Source of the DNA: CBFDCQ01 sp965603355
Lineage (GTDB): Bacteria; Hydrogenedentota; CAZGCA01; CBFDCQ01
Direction of reading: 5' to 3'
DNA: 64,000 nt
NCBI GenBank assembly: GCA_965603355.1
Contig: CBFDCQ010000005.1
Coordinates: forward strand, 24,003-88,002
How positions within the stretch are numbered: position 1 is the stretch's first letter; every line of letters starts with the position of its first letter. Positions 14,984-22,752 of this stretch are shown here, in pieces. The notes beneath the pieces were generated by a model, which saw only the letters and a program-made list of their open reading frames with translations, made no database searches and had not been told where the DNA came from. Made by a program: the position numbers and the translations under genes.

Positions 14984-17865
14984 TGTGCTTCTCCTTTTCC
15001 GGCAGGCGACGTTTCTACAAGGCACTTTTCGCGCCGCGACGTGAGACGACATATCACCGCGGCCACGACGATCACCACTACACTTATGCAGGTCAACGCC
15101 GTCCACCCCACTGACACGAACCGATAAACGTTGATGACAATCAGGGCTACAACAGCTACAGCGGAAATGATGCACGTCCCGCAGTGGCATGCTAACGACC
15201 GCCCGGATGTTTTCGGGAACAGCCACGCCTCCAGCACGGCGATCAGGGATGGCAGGATGAGCAGGGTCGCCACGCCCGCCGTAAGGAGTATCGCCGCTAT
15301 GAAGAGCCCCACCGTCTGGTACGGAACCAGCGGCGCGGCCAGCAGCGGGAGGAACCCTACGCCCACAACAACGACGTTCCTCGTGATCGCCCGCGCAGGC
15401 TCGCCGAACACAGGCCCGGCAGTCTTGGCCCACGACCCGTGCATCTCGAAGAGTGCGCGGCTGCGTGACAGGAAGTGTATAGCGTAGTCAACCGCGAGTC
15501 CAAGGCTCAACGACGACAGGACCGCGACAGGCATGTCGTAGTCCTTGCCGACCAACCCGATCGCTCCGTAGATCGCTCCTATCGTGACGGTAAGCGGGAT
15601 CATGCACAACATACCCCACAGGGCCGACCTGTACAGGAGCGTCATCATCAGGAACACGATAAGGAAACTGCCGAGAAACGCCTGCAACATGCCACTGACC
15701 ATCTTGTTCTGCCATATTACATTGATGTATGTCAGACCGAACCAGTCGTGTTTGAGAGGCACGGGCGGAGGATTTGCCGCAACGTACTCGTCGACGGCCT
15801 GAGCAACTTTCGACATATCCTTGTTATCGCCGCTTCTGAGCTGAGCCCAGATAACGGTCTTCGTGTAGTCGGTGTTCGCGAAATGCCAGAGGTCGCGCGG
15901 GCGGTTACCGCTCTGGAACGTGATCAGGCACTGGCCGACCGCATCCGCCGTATCAGGAATCCTGAAGTGTTCCTCCTCACCCGATATCAGCTCCCGGTAC
16001 ACCGTTTTGACTATGTCGGCCAGCGAGTTGGACTTCCCGACAACTCCGGTAGTGATGAGATGCTGTTGCACGGACTCCACGTACCGCAATACTTCAGGCT
16101 GCTTGAACACCTGGTCCCGTTGACGTTCCCGGTCAATGAAAAGCGCCGCCTCGTACCACGCGTCGGACTCCTCCAACGGCGCCTCGTCCAGCTTCCCGTT
16201 CGCAAACGTCCCAAGCCGCTCGAGCAAATCCTCCTTCGAGGAGACCTCTCCACCCAGGCGGGCCGCCTCGCTTTGCAGCGACTCGAACACGGTGCTCGCG
16301 GACTCAACCGTTTGCGCCAGTTCCGCCGCTCGCTCTATCATCCGACGGGACACCGCTTGAGCGTATTGGTCCGGAGCCTGTTCCTCTTCCACGGCTGATA
16401 ACGTCAGGTATGCCATGTACGTCCCGCCAAAATGCTCGTTCAAAACCGTATCGGCCACGCGAATAGGGTGCGAACGGGTGAACCATTTGATGGGATTGTC
16501 GTTGATCTCTATCCGATTGATGCCGCATATGGCGACACCTACCACTATTACCGTGAGTGCGAGGATCACTTTCGCTCGCTGATACGTTGTCCGACCCGTC
16601 GCCGACAGGACTCGCGTCATTACGGTGCGCGACGCTTTCGTATCCTCATCAGCGCCGTGGACCGCTCCGAAGTTCTCCAGTGAACGCTGCGGGATCAACA
16701 TCACATACGCCGGTATGAACGTCACCGTACAGATCCACGCAGCCATCACGCCGAGTGCCACGAACAGCCCGAATGTCTGAACGGGAGGGATAGGTGTCAG
16801 CGCGAGCGAGGCAAACCCGACCGCCGTCGTGATCGACGTGTACAGCATCGGCGTGAACAAGGTTTCCATAACGTGGACGACCGTCTTGCGGCGGTCTTTC
16901 GTCTCCTGGTACCGGTCGAAGAAGTCCGAGAGGATGTGGACCGCATCAAGCACGGCGATCGGCACGATGAAAATCGGGATCATCGAACTCATTATATGGA
17001 CGGTATTGCCGCTGGCGATGAGCAGCCCCATCGTGCAGATAACAGAGACCATCGCCACTATCATCGGCGAGATGACAAGAACGAGCTTGCGGAAAAATAA
17101 AAGCATCAGCAGGAAGATTATCACCATGGCGATCGGCGCCGAAATCGCCATCTGCTTGAACATCTCCGCTCCAAACGTGTCCTCCGCCACGGGTAGACCT
17201 GTAATGAAGTACTGTTCGTCGCCGGTAAAGGTGGCTATCTTCTGGCGCAGCTTCGAATAGACTTTGTAGCTTACGCCCTTGGATGTCAGCGGCAGATACA
17301 GACACAGCGCTTTGCCGTTCTCGGAGAGCAGCGTGCCGTTCAGGAAGGGGATACGTTCGGCCTTCTCGCGGACAGCCCTGGCTTCCTCGGCAGTCGTCGG
17401 GGGCGACTGCATGAGCCACTCGAACCTGACCGCGCCCGGTCCGGCCTGTTCGATATTATCCACCGTGGACGGCGCAAGTATATCTATTTCTATAACGCCG
17501 GCGTTGTCCTCTTCGGGCCAGCGAAGGGTCTTCGCGAATTCAGTGAGGTCAAAGATCTTCCGCAGCGACTCCGGGTTAAAGACGCCGTCCGGGTGAGCCT
17601 CGTTCACCACACCGAGAACCACCATGTCATGGAGCGACATCTCCTCCTTCATCTCATCGTGAAACACGCGCACGGGCTCATCGGCCGGCAACATGTTCTC
17701 GGGATCGGTATCAACGTTAAGTGGATTGAGCGCACTGAAGGTCGAGGGCCAAATTGTGGGAAGACCGGCAACAAGCGCCAAGCACACGGTGATAACCACC
17801 ATTACCCAAGCTACAAGTTTCGGCCGACCGACAGAGAATTGAACGATATGCGAACCTGCATTCAT
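14980..17865 (-). CDS. RND/MMPL-family exporter
   Basis: A 961-residue inner-membrane transporter with the duplicated RND layout: one TM helix, a large periplasmic loop, a block of five TM helices (AISAPIAMVIIFLLMLLFF; GNTVHIMSSMIPIFIVPIAVLDAVHILSDFFDR region), then the same again (DYDMPVAVLSSLSLGLAVDYAIHFLSRSR region). The acidic membrane residues needed for proton coupling (VLDAVH, AVDYAIH) are present. ATG 17865 is chosen, with GAGGAG eight bases ahead; a GTG directly before it is an alternative. First gene of the three-gene RND / LolA-like / barrel operon. Substrate is likely lipidic, by analogy with hopanoid and mycobacterial MMPL proteins; this is inference. Confidence 0.92.
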   Translation of the reverse strand: MNAGSHIVQFSVGRPKLVAWVMVVITVCLALVAGLPTIWPSTFSALNPLNVDTDPENMLPADEPVRVFHDEMKEEMSLHDMVVLGVVNEAHPDGVFNPESLRKIFDLTEFAKTLRWPEEDNAGVIEIDILAPSTVDNIEQAGPGAVRFEWLMQSPPTTAEEARAVREKAERIPFLNGTLLSENGKALCLYLPLTSKGVSYKVYSKLRQKIATFTGDEQYFITGLPVAEDTFGAEMFKQMAISAPIAMVIIFLLMLLFFRKLVLVISPMIVAMVSVICTMGLLIASGNTVHIMSSMIPIFIVPIAVLDAVHILSDFFDRYQETKDRRKTVVHVMETLFTPMLYTSITTAVGFASLALTPIPPVQTFGLFVALGVMAAWICTVTFIPAYVMLIPQRSLENFGAVHGADEDTKASRTVMTRVLSATGRTTYQRAKVILALTVIVVGVAICGINRIEINDNPIKWFTRSHPIRVADTVLNEHFGGTYMAYLTLSAVEEEQAPDQYAQAVSRRMIERAAELAQTVESASTVFESLQSEAARLGGEVSSKEDLLERLGTFANGKLDEAPLEESDAWYEAALFIDRERQRDQVFKQPEVLRYVESVQQHLITTGVVGKSNSLADIVKTVYRELISGEEEHFRIPDTADAVGQCLITFQSGNRPRDLWHFANTDYTKTVIWAQLRSGDNKDMSKVAQAVDEYVAANPPPVPLKHDWFGLTYINVIWQNKMVSGMLQAFLGSFLIVFLMMTLLYRSALWGMLCMIPLTVTIGAIYGAIGLVGKDYDMPVAVLSSLSLGLAVDYAIHFLSRSRALFEMHGSWAKTAGPVFGEPARAITRNVVVVGVGFLPLLAAPLVPYQTVGLFIAAILLTAGVATLLILPSLIAVLEAWLFPKTSGRSLACHCGTCIISAVAVVALIVINVYRFVSVGWTALTCISVVVIVVAAVICRLTSRREKCLVETSPAGKGEAQ

Positions 17866-17960
17866 CACAATGTCTCCTCGTCATTCCGGCGCGCGGCGCG
17901 GAGGTCGCTCTTGCGAGTCGTTCCACAGGAATGACTATGATTGTCCATGTTCGCAGACAC

Positions 17961-18155
17961 TCACTCGCACCGACGCAATCCTAATTTCTGAACCACCCAC
18001 ATCATAGGGCACCAGTTGGTAAATCCCGATTGGAATAGATTCAATCCCACGAACGCGGTGAAGATCAGCCAATACCGGCTGTGGATCACAGACAAAGCCA
18101 CGCTCACCATGATGAAGAACCCCGCGATCAGGCGAAGAGCACGCTCAACTGTCAA
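17961..18155 (-). CDS. YgaP-like small membrane protein (DUF2892)
   Basis: A 64-residue protein with two TM helices, ending in NWCPMMWVVQKLGLRRC. The conserved GLNLFQSGFTNWCPM block is characteristic of DUF2892 proteins, elsewhere found alone or fused to rhodanese domains in sulfur and redox gene clusters. The start is TTG 18155, supported by GAGGAGGTGA seven bases upstream. It is the last gene of the long redox cluster and is separated from the ferredoxin by 178 bases in which I see no other feature. Its role is unknown; the paired Cys near the membrane end may handle sulfur or metal. Confidence 0.8.
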   Translation of the reverse strand: MTVERALRLIAGFFIMVSVALSVIHSRYWLIFTAFVGLNLFQSGFTNWCPMMWVVQKLGLRRCE

Positions 18156-18333
18156 TGAAAGTCACCTCCTCATGCAGTCGCCTTGCCTCCAGCAGTGCCA
18201 TGTAACGGGAAGACTCAAGCGGGTCATGCGAGCTTCCTGGCCGCGGAGAACCCTGGTTCACGATCTAGCCGCCGACACGCAAAGGCCGAAGCAGCTTAAA
18301 TCAGGATACGTAGGGATTCAAATATGCGCATAC

Positions 18334-18543
18334 TTACTCTTCAACGAAGTGTATGGCCCCGTGTGGGCAAGCGGGAATGCAGATACCGTCCAGATCGCAC
18401 TTTTCCCGATCGAGCACTGCACTGTCGCTCCCTGCAGAGATCGCCCCGCGTGGACAGACCTTCATGCACTTGCCGCTCAACCTGCACTTCTCAGGGTCTA
18501 TTACGAGCTTTACGCTACCGCTATCTTTTCTCTCCTCCGTCAT
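18334..18543 (-). CDS. Small two-cluster ferredoxin lacking the second Cys of both motifs
   Basis: A 69-residue ferredoxin of bacterial two-cluster type. The usual motif CxxCxxCxxxCP appears twice but with the second Cys replaced: CRLSGKCMKVCP (Ser) and CDLDGICIPACP (Asp). Known ferredoxins with Asp there (Pyrococcus furiosus, Desulfovibrio africanus Fd III) bind an interconvertible [3Fe-4S]/[4Fe-4S] cluster, and Ser-containing motifs occur in [3Fe-4S] ferredoxins. Reduced ferredoxin from the nearby 2-oxoacid oxidoreductase could be its electron source. It lies 16 bases after the rubredoxin gene and is probably cotranscribed. Confidence 0.9.
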   Translation of the reverse strand: MTEERKDSGSVKLVIDPEKCRLSGKCMKVCPRGAISAGSDSAVLDREKCDLDGICIPACPHGAIHFVEE

Positions 18544-18559
18544 CAGCTACCGTCCCCAT

Positions 18560-18721
18560 TCATTCAGTTTCTTCGAAAGCTTCCTTGCCCGCGCCGCACA
18601 CGGGGCAGACCCAGTCGTCCGGAAGGGCCTCAAAGGCCGTTCCAGCAGCTATACCGCCGTCTGAATCTCCCTGAGCCGGGTCATACACGTAGCCGCATAC
18701 CGAGCAAACGTACTTTTTCAT
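18560..18721 (-). CDS. Rubredoxin
   Basis: A 53-residue rubredoxin, the normal length: MKKYVCSVCGYVYDPAQGD with CxxCG at the first half-site and DDWVCPVCGAGKEAFE at the second, giving the FeCys4 centre. The start at 18721 follows GGAGGAGTGAG; a longer frame overlaps the flavodiiron gene and is not used. It sits 31 bases downstream of the flavodiiron protein gene, matching the well-known rubredoxin-FprA electron pair, and is also the expected donor for rubrerythrins and superoxide reductase. Confidence 0.97.
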   Translation of the reverse strand: MKKYVCSVCGYVYDPAQGDSDGGIAAGTAFEALPDDWVCPVCGAGKEAFEETE

Positions 18722-18752
18722 AGTCTCACTCCTCCATTCTACAGTTGTCGCT

Positions 18753-19958
18753 TCACCCGCATATCTCACGCAGCCTCTGCGCAACCTGTTCTCCCAACAA
18801 TCGGCACTTTTCCAGAGCGTCGCTGTCGGGCACGTATCTGGCCGTGACGGTTTCCCCCACGAGCTCGATCTTCATGGCCGTGAGCATTTCCGTCACATGT
18901 TTGACGGCTTCGCCGCTCCAACCGTACGAGCCGAAAGTCGCGCCGACAACGTTCCGCGGTTTCAACCCCTTGAGATACGTCAGCGCATCGGCGACGGTCG
19001 GGAACATGTTATTGTTCATGGTGGGTGACCCGACCAGCAGTGCGCCGGCGTCGAGTATCTCCGTGGCCACGTCACTGCGGTGACACGATTTGAGCGGCAT
19101 CAGTCTCGTCACCGTTCCGCCCGCTGTGAGACCTTCGCCGACCGCTCTCGCCATGGCAGCGGTGCTCTCCCACATTGTATCGTAGACGACCACCGCTTTG
19201 TTCGTGGGTTTCTGAGCGGCCCATTTGGCGTACAGCTCGAGCGGCCTGTTGACGTCTTGTCGCCATATCGGTCCGTGGTCCGGCGCTATGATGTTAATCG
19301 TGATGCCGAGACCACCTACCTTCTCAAGAAGCTTTGTCACAAGAGGGGAAAGCGGTAAAAGGATGTTCGCATAGTACTTTGCCGCCTCGCGCTCCAGCAG
19401 GCTATCGTCGAGCTCGTCCGCAAACCGCTGGCTGGAAGCCAGGTGCATCCCGAAAGCGTCGCTCGAGAAAAGCAATTTCTCCTCAGCGAGATACGTGAAC
19501 ATGCTGTCCGGCCAATGGAGCATCTTCGTCTCCAGGAAAGTCAAATTCACGTTGCCTATGCTGAGCGTCTCTCCGTCCTGCACGGCCAGAATCTCGCGGT
19601 CCATGTGGAAATGGTCGGCAATAGCCTTCACACCGTTGACCGACGCGAAGACCTTCTCCGGTTGTATCGCTTCTATAACATAGGGCAGGCATCCGGAGTG
19701 GTCCATCTCCGTGTGGTTCGAAATGAGGTAGGTGATGTCTTGGGGGTCTATAACCGAGGCTATCCGAGAGAGCATTTCGTCCCTGAAAGGGGCTTTGACC
19801 GTGTCCACAAGGGTAATCTTGTCTGCGAGAATCAGAAAGGCGTTGTACGTTGTGCCGCGACTGGTCAGATAACCGTGAAAATCGCGCACGCCCCAGTCGA
19901 CCACGCCCACCCAGTAGACGTTATCGCTCACTTTGACTGCCTTACAGGCATCCCTCAT
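18753..19958 (-). CDS. fprA: Flavodiiron protein (oxygen/NO reductase)
   Basis: A 401-residue A-type flavodiiron protein. The N-terminal metallo-beta-lactamase-like domain carries diiron ligands HTEMDH (HxExDH), a His in MLHWPDSM, the bridging Asp in FSSDAFG and a final His in APDHGPIW. The C-terminal flavodoxin domain begins VVVYDTMWEST (FMN phosphate loop). The enzyme reduces oxygen to water, or NO to nitrous oxide, with rubredoxin electrons. The start at 19958 is preceded by GGAGGG; a frame from 19982 lacks such a site. Followed immediately by rubredoxin. A key oxygen-scavenging member of the cluster. Confidence 0.96.
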   Translation of the reverse strand: MRDACKAVKVSDNVYWVGVVDWGVRDFHGYLTSRGTTYNAFLILADKITLVDTVKAPFRDEMLSRIASVIDPQDITYLISNHTEMDHSGCLPYVIEAIQPEKVFASVNGVKAIADHFHMDREILAVQDGETLSIGNVNLTFLETKMLHWPDSMFTYLAEEKLLFSSDAFGMHLASSQRFADELDDSLLEREAAKYYANILLPLSPLVTKLLEKVGGLGITINIIAPDHGPIWRQDVNRPLELYAKWAAQKPTNKAVVVYDTMWESTAAMARAVGEGLTAGGTVTRLMPLKSCHRSDVATEILDAGALLVGSPTMNNNMFPTVADALTYLKGLKPRNVVGATFGSYGWSGEAVKHVTEMLTAMKIELVGETVTARYVPDSDALEKCRLLGEQVAQRLREICG

Positions 19959-19992
19959 CGCACCCTCCGTTCTCGAGGTCAAGAGCCGCCCG

Positions 19993-20014
19993 ATACACGT
20001 TGACCCACGTGTAT
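19993..20014. repeat. Hairpin between PfpI and flavodiiron genes
   Basis: ATACACGT-N6-ACGTGTAT, a perfect 8-bp inverted repeat in the 64-base gap between the two genes. No T-run follows on either strand, so it is more likely an RNA processing or stability element, or an operator, than an intrinsic terminator. Confidence 0.45.
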
Positions 20015-20022
20015 ATCGCGAC

Positions 20023-20544
20023 CTAGCTCAACACCCTGATTATTTCCCTGCAGAAAGCGGGCAGGTCGGCCGGACATCTGGAGGTGATCAGACCGCCGTC
20101 CACAACCACCTCCTCGTCAACCCAGTCGGCGCCGGCATTCATCATGTCGTCCTTTATCGCGAAGTACGACGTTACCCTCTTCCCTTTCAGTACACCGGCC
20201 GACACCAGCACCCATCCGGCATGGCATATAGCCGCGACAACTTTGCCTTGATCAAAGAGGTTCTTGACAAAACCCAGCGTCGCCTTGCACCTTCTCAGCC
20301 TGTCGGGGGCATAACCGCCGGGGATTATGACCGCGTCGAAATCGTCAGGGTTAGCCTCGCTCGCCCTTAGATGTATCTTAACGGGATACCCGTACTTGCT
20401 TCCCACGACATCCGGGCTTGACGCGGCCCCTACGATCTTGACGTCGGCACCCGCCTCACGCATCCTGTGGTAAGGATACCAGAGTTCCGTGTCCTCATAG
20501 AGCTCTTCCGCAAGAATCGCAACCTTCTTCCCTTTAAGCTGCAT
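20023..20544 (-). CDS. DJ-1/PfpI family protein
   Basis: A 173-residue protein of the DJ-1/PfpI superfamily. Motifs: KKVAILAEELYEDTEL (strand 1 and the conserved Glu), DAVIIPGGYAPD, and the nucleophile elbow AICHAGW with the reactive Cys followed by His. Members act as proteases, deglycases or glyoxalases, and the Cys is sensitive to oxidation; the precise activity cannot be read from sequence. Start at 20544. It lies downstream of a strong hairpin (20579-20606) and upstream of the flavodiiron gene in the redox cluster, fitting a role in repair of oxidised or glycated products. Confidence 0.92.
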   Translation of the reverse strand: MQLKGKKVAILAEELYEDTELWYPYHRMREAGADVKIVGAASSPDVVGSKYGYPVKIHLRASEANPDDFDAVIIPGGYAPDRLRRCKATLGFVKNLFDQGKVVAAICHAGWVLVSAGVLKGKRVTSYFAIKDDMMNAGADWVDEEVVVDGGLITSRCPADLPAFCREIIRVLS

Positions 20545-20578
20545 ACAAGCAACCTCCCCAAGCCGTCATCGCGCAAAC

Positions 20579-20606
20579 GTAAAGGCGGTTCGCTAACCGC
20601 CTTTAC
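20579..20606. terminator. Perfect 12-bp stem between SOR and PfpI genes
   Basis: GTAAAGGCGGTT-CGCT-AACCGCCTTTAC, a perfect 12-bp stem with a 4-base loop just downstream of the superoxide reductase stop (20620). There is only a short T-run (TTTACGTTT on the minus strand), so termination may be partial and the downstream genes could be expressed at a reduced level. Confidence 0.6.
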
Positions 20607-20619
20607 TATGTGTTCGGCA

Positions 20620-21090
20620 CTACTCCACAGCAACCTCTACAGAGTTGTCCCAAACGCCGTGGAGGCTGCAGTACTCTAACGCGTACAGCGTTGAACTCTT
20701 CGTGAGCATCACCGGCAGCGTGACCCTCGGTGCCGCGTACGTCGGGCCGAGATCGATCGTCGCCACATGCGCGACGGGTTTTCCCTCTTCCTTGGCGTAA
20801 AGCTGTATCCACTTGATGTGATGGGCAATCGTGTTAGGGTGCGCAATCTCCTTACCGACGATCACCGTCACCTCGAACGGTTCCCCGGCTTTCACCTTCG
20901 AGGGCGCCTCGATATGCGGGACGTGTTTCTCTTTTCCCTGTTTTTCGGGGGGAATGACGACATCGCCGAACCGTGCCATTGTGCTACCTCCTCGTTCTGC
21001 GGCCGTTTCCTGGCCGAAAACCGTACCTGTGGCTAATGCCGCAACCCCTGCCGCGGCGCCGCACCTGGCGAGAAACTCGCTTCGTTTCAT
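20620..21090 (-). CDS. Exported superoxide reductase (neelaredoxin type) with Tat-like signal
   Basis: A 156-residue one-iron superoxide reductase. SOR ligands: EKHVPHIE (Glu, Lys and first His), HPNTIAHHIKWIQLY (two His) and CSLHGVWDN (Cys and last His), together the Fe(His)4Cys centre. The desulforedoxin domain of class I enzymes is absent. The N terminus MKRSEFLARCGAAAGVAALA followed by an Ala-rich region and GQETA looks like a Tat signal of the kind used by cofactor-containing proteins (KR in place of RR). Start 21090; the longer frame has no ribosome site. It would detoxify superoxide outside the cytoplasm, complementing the desulfoferrodoxin at 28175. Confidence 0.92.
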   Translation of the reverse strand: MKRSEFLARCGAAAGVAALATGTVFGQETAAERGGSTMARFGDVVIPPEKQGKEKHVPHIEAPSKVKAGEPFEVTVIVGKEIAHPNTIAHHIKWIQLYAKEEGKPVAHVATIDLGPTYAAPRVTLPVMLTKSSTLYALEYCSLHGVWDNSVEVAVE

Positions 21091-21186
21091 TTTGGCCACC
21101 TCCCTTCTCCGACTACTCGTAGGCAAGCACTCTGACTATGCCTATTGTCGCGCCGGTATTGTCAGTGGTACATGCATCGCCGGCTG

Positions 21187-21408
21187 TCAAACGGCCACGA
21201 CCTCCTTTATCTCCGGGACATCCTGTTTCAGAACTCTCTCAATGCCCATCTTGAGCGTCATCTGACTCATCGGGCACCCGCCGCACGCGCCGGTCAACTT
21301 CACCTTAACAACGCCTTCAGGGGTAACCTCCACCAACTCGACGTCGCCTCCGTCAGCCTGAAGCGCCGGTCTCACCTTTCCTAATGCGGCTTCTACTTTC
21401 TCTTTCAC
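21187..21408 (-). CDS. NifU-like C-terminal domain protein (Fe-S carrier)
   Basis: A 73-residue stand-alone Nfu domain. VRPALQADGGDVELVEV and GACGGCPMSQMTLKMGIE are the family signatures; the CxxC binds a [4Fe-4S] cluster at the dimer interface for delivery to apoproteins. The start is GTG 21408, with GGAGGAGG just ahead; the frame stays open further upstream but without any ribosome site. In this cluster it would help rebuild Fe-S centres damaged by oxidants. Confidence 0.93.
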   Translation of the reverse strand: MKEKVEAALGKVRPALQADGGDVELVEVTPEGVVKVKLTGACGGCPMSQMTLKMGIERVLKQDVPEIKEVVAV

Positions 21409-21487
21409 GACATCCTCCTCCTTCGCTAAGACAGTTCTCCTCGCAGGACACTCAGAGTACAGTCGAGTGCCCGCCAAAATCACTCTT

Positions 21488-21976
21488 TCACAGGGACGCC
21501 AACTCCTGGCTCAGCGTCGTAACGTGCTTCATCTCCTCCCTGATGATCCCGTCAATGTTGTCCCTGCCGAGGTTTTCCGGCACGCTCTCCCTGATTCCGA
21601 GGTAGAACGCGATGGAGTCTCGTTCCAGACCGATAGCCGTCTTCAGGATCTCCTCCATCGTTTCGCGCCCTGTTAGAAGTTCACTCGGATCCTGCTTAAC
21701 GTCAAACACGTGTCCATCAGCGAACGCCTGCAAGTACGAGGCAGCCACGTCGTCCGGGTCGAACACGGTCGCGGCCCGCTCCTTGTCTGACAGTTCCGCC
21801 CGCATGTTGGCAAAGGTCTTCACGTGAACGGCCTCCATTGCGGCAAGGTCGAGCAGCAGCTCGCGGGATTGCGCACCTCCGGAAGATTCCGCAGCTTTCG
21901 TGTAGAACTTAGCTCCGTTTCTCTCGATCTGTTCCGCCATCTCGAAAATCTCGTCGGCGTTGAATTTTATGCCCAT
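21488..21976 (-). CDS. Ferritin-like diiron protein (rubrerythrin family, no rubredoxin domain)
   Basis: A 162-residue four-helix protein. Candidate diiron ligands: Glu in EQIERNGAKFY (helix 1), AMEAVHV (ExxH, helix 2), GLERDSIAFYLG (helix 3) and REEMKHVTTL (ExxH, helix 4). It lacks the C-terminal CxxC pairs of classical rubrerythrin, so it needs an outside electron donor. One of nine ferritin-like proteins in the cluster. It is separated from ArsC by a decayed metal-transporter gene. Confidence 0.88.
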   Translation of the reverse strand: MGIKFNADEIFEMAEQIERNGAKFYTKAAESSGGAQSRELLLDLAAMEAVHVKTFANMRAELSDKERAATVFDPDDVAASYLQAFADGHVFDVKQDPSELLTGRETMEEILKTAIGLERDSIAFYLGIRESVPENLGRDNIDGIIREEMKHVTTLSQELASL

Positions 21977-22015
21977 CCTTTCCTCCTTTCGTCATTGTCC
22001 GGGCGGTCAAGGCCT

Positions 22016-22305
22016 TCACTCTTGCCTTGCATCGCGCCCAGCCATCTCACCCGTCTCCAACAGCATCCTGTTACCCAGAGCCACATCCAGCTCCACTATC
22101 ACGGTGAAACCCACCTTAGCTCCCATGTTAACCAAGTGCGCGTTGCCACCATATTGAGACCCGCGAATCACCTCTTCAAACCCGACGCGGCCGGCAACAA
22201 CGATGGTACACCTTTACCCTCGGACATATCAATAGCCGGCGCTAAAAGCGACCAGTAACTTGCCGCAACCATTACGCCTCCGGCGAAGATGCTGCAAGAA
22301 ATCCA
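22016..22305 (-). pseudogene. Remnant of a ZIP-family metal transporter
   Basis: Two pieces of a ZIP (zinc/iron permease) gene can be read on the minus strand between ArsC and the ferritin-like gene. The first, directly after the arsC stop and in the same frame, gives FAGGVMVAASYWSLLAPAID (typical ZIP helix 2) and then a stop at SGLKR. The second, in another frame, starts at about 22180 and gives EEVIRGSQYGGNAHLVNMGA and then VGFTVIVELDVALG, the ZIP C-terminal EEVIPESQ...MMxLDVALG signature, ending at 22016. The middle of the protein, more than 100 residues including the metal-binding helices, is missing. I infer a former transporter that decayed by internal deletion and frameshift. Confidence 0.75.
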
Positions 22306-22752
22306 TCAATGTAGGACCTCTTCCCGTCTCAGTCCAACCACATACTCATCTAACCGGGCTCTAATTTCGTCTCTTACTTGTCTGAAAACAGGCAGCACTT
22401 CCTCTTCGCCGCCCTGTGCTTCCGCCGGATCGGGCAGCCCCCAGTGCAAGTGCTCCTTTGCCTCGCCCGGAAAGACGGGACACGTCCCATCAGCCTGGCT
22501 GCCGCACAGGGTTATGACATAATCAAAGTTCTCTTCAGCAAACTCGGCCAGCGGCTTGCTCCTATGCGCAGAGATGTCAATATCCATCTCGTCCATGACC
22601 TTCACCGCGAGCGGATTAACCGATGTCGGACGTGACCCTGCACTACATGCCTCAACGAGGTCGCCGTGCAAATGACAGGCAATACCTTCAGCCATCTGCG
22701 ACCTGCACGCGTTCTCCGTGCAGACAAACAAGACTCGTTTCCTGTCACTCAA
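22306..22752 (-). CDS. arsC: Arsenate reductase, thioredoxin-coupled (LMW phosphatase fold)
   Basis: A 148-residue protein of the low-molecular-weight phosphatase/ArsC family. P-loop VCTENACRSQMAEG with the nucleophilic Cys; two further Cys in LCGSQADGTCP correspond to the redox relay of thioredoxin-coupled ArsC (one residue more between them than in plasmid pI258 ArsC); catalytic Asp in LPDPAEA. The start is TTG 22752, overlapping the stop of the reductase gene (TTGA), so the two are translationally coupled and the reductase/glutaredoxin pair is the likely electron source. A true phosphatase role is less likely given the extra Cys. Confidence 0.88.
   Translation of the reverse strand: MSDRKRVLFVCTENACRSQMAEGIACHLHGDLVEACSAGSRPTSVNPLAVKVMDEMDIDISAHRSKPLAEFAEENFDYVITLCGSQADGTCPVFPGEAKEHLHWGLPDPAEAQGGEEEVLPVFRQVRDEIRARLDEYVVGLRREEVLH

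Noticed and set aside
14984..15433. Upstream extension of the LolA-like reading frame
   Set aside because: It lies wholly inside the RND gene; a signal peptide and ribosome site start at 14983.
17880..17935. GTCATTCC and GGAATGAC inverted repeat upstream of the RND gene as an operator
   Set aside because: Arms are only eight bases and 40 bases apart, with no other supporting element.
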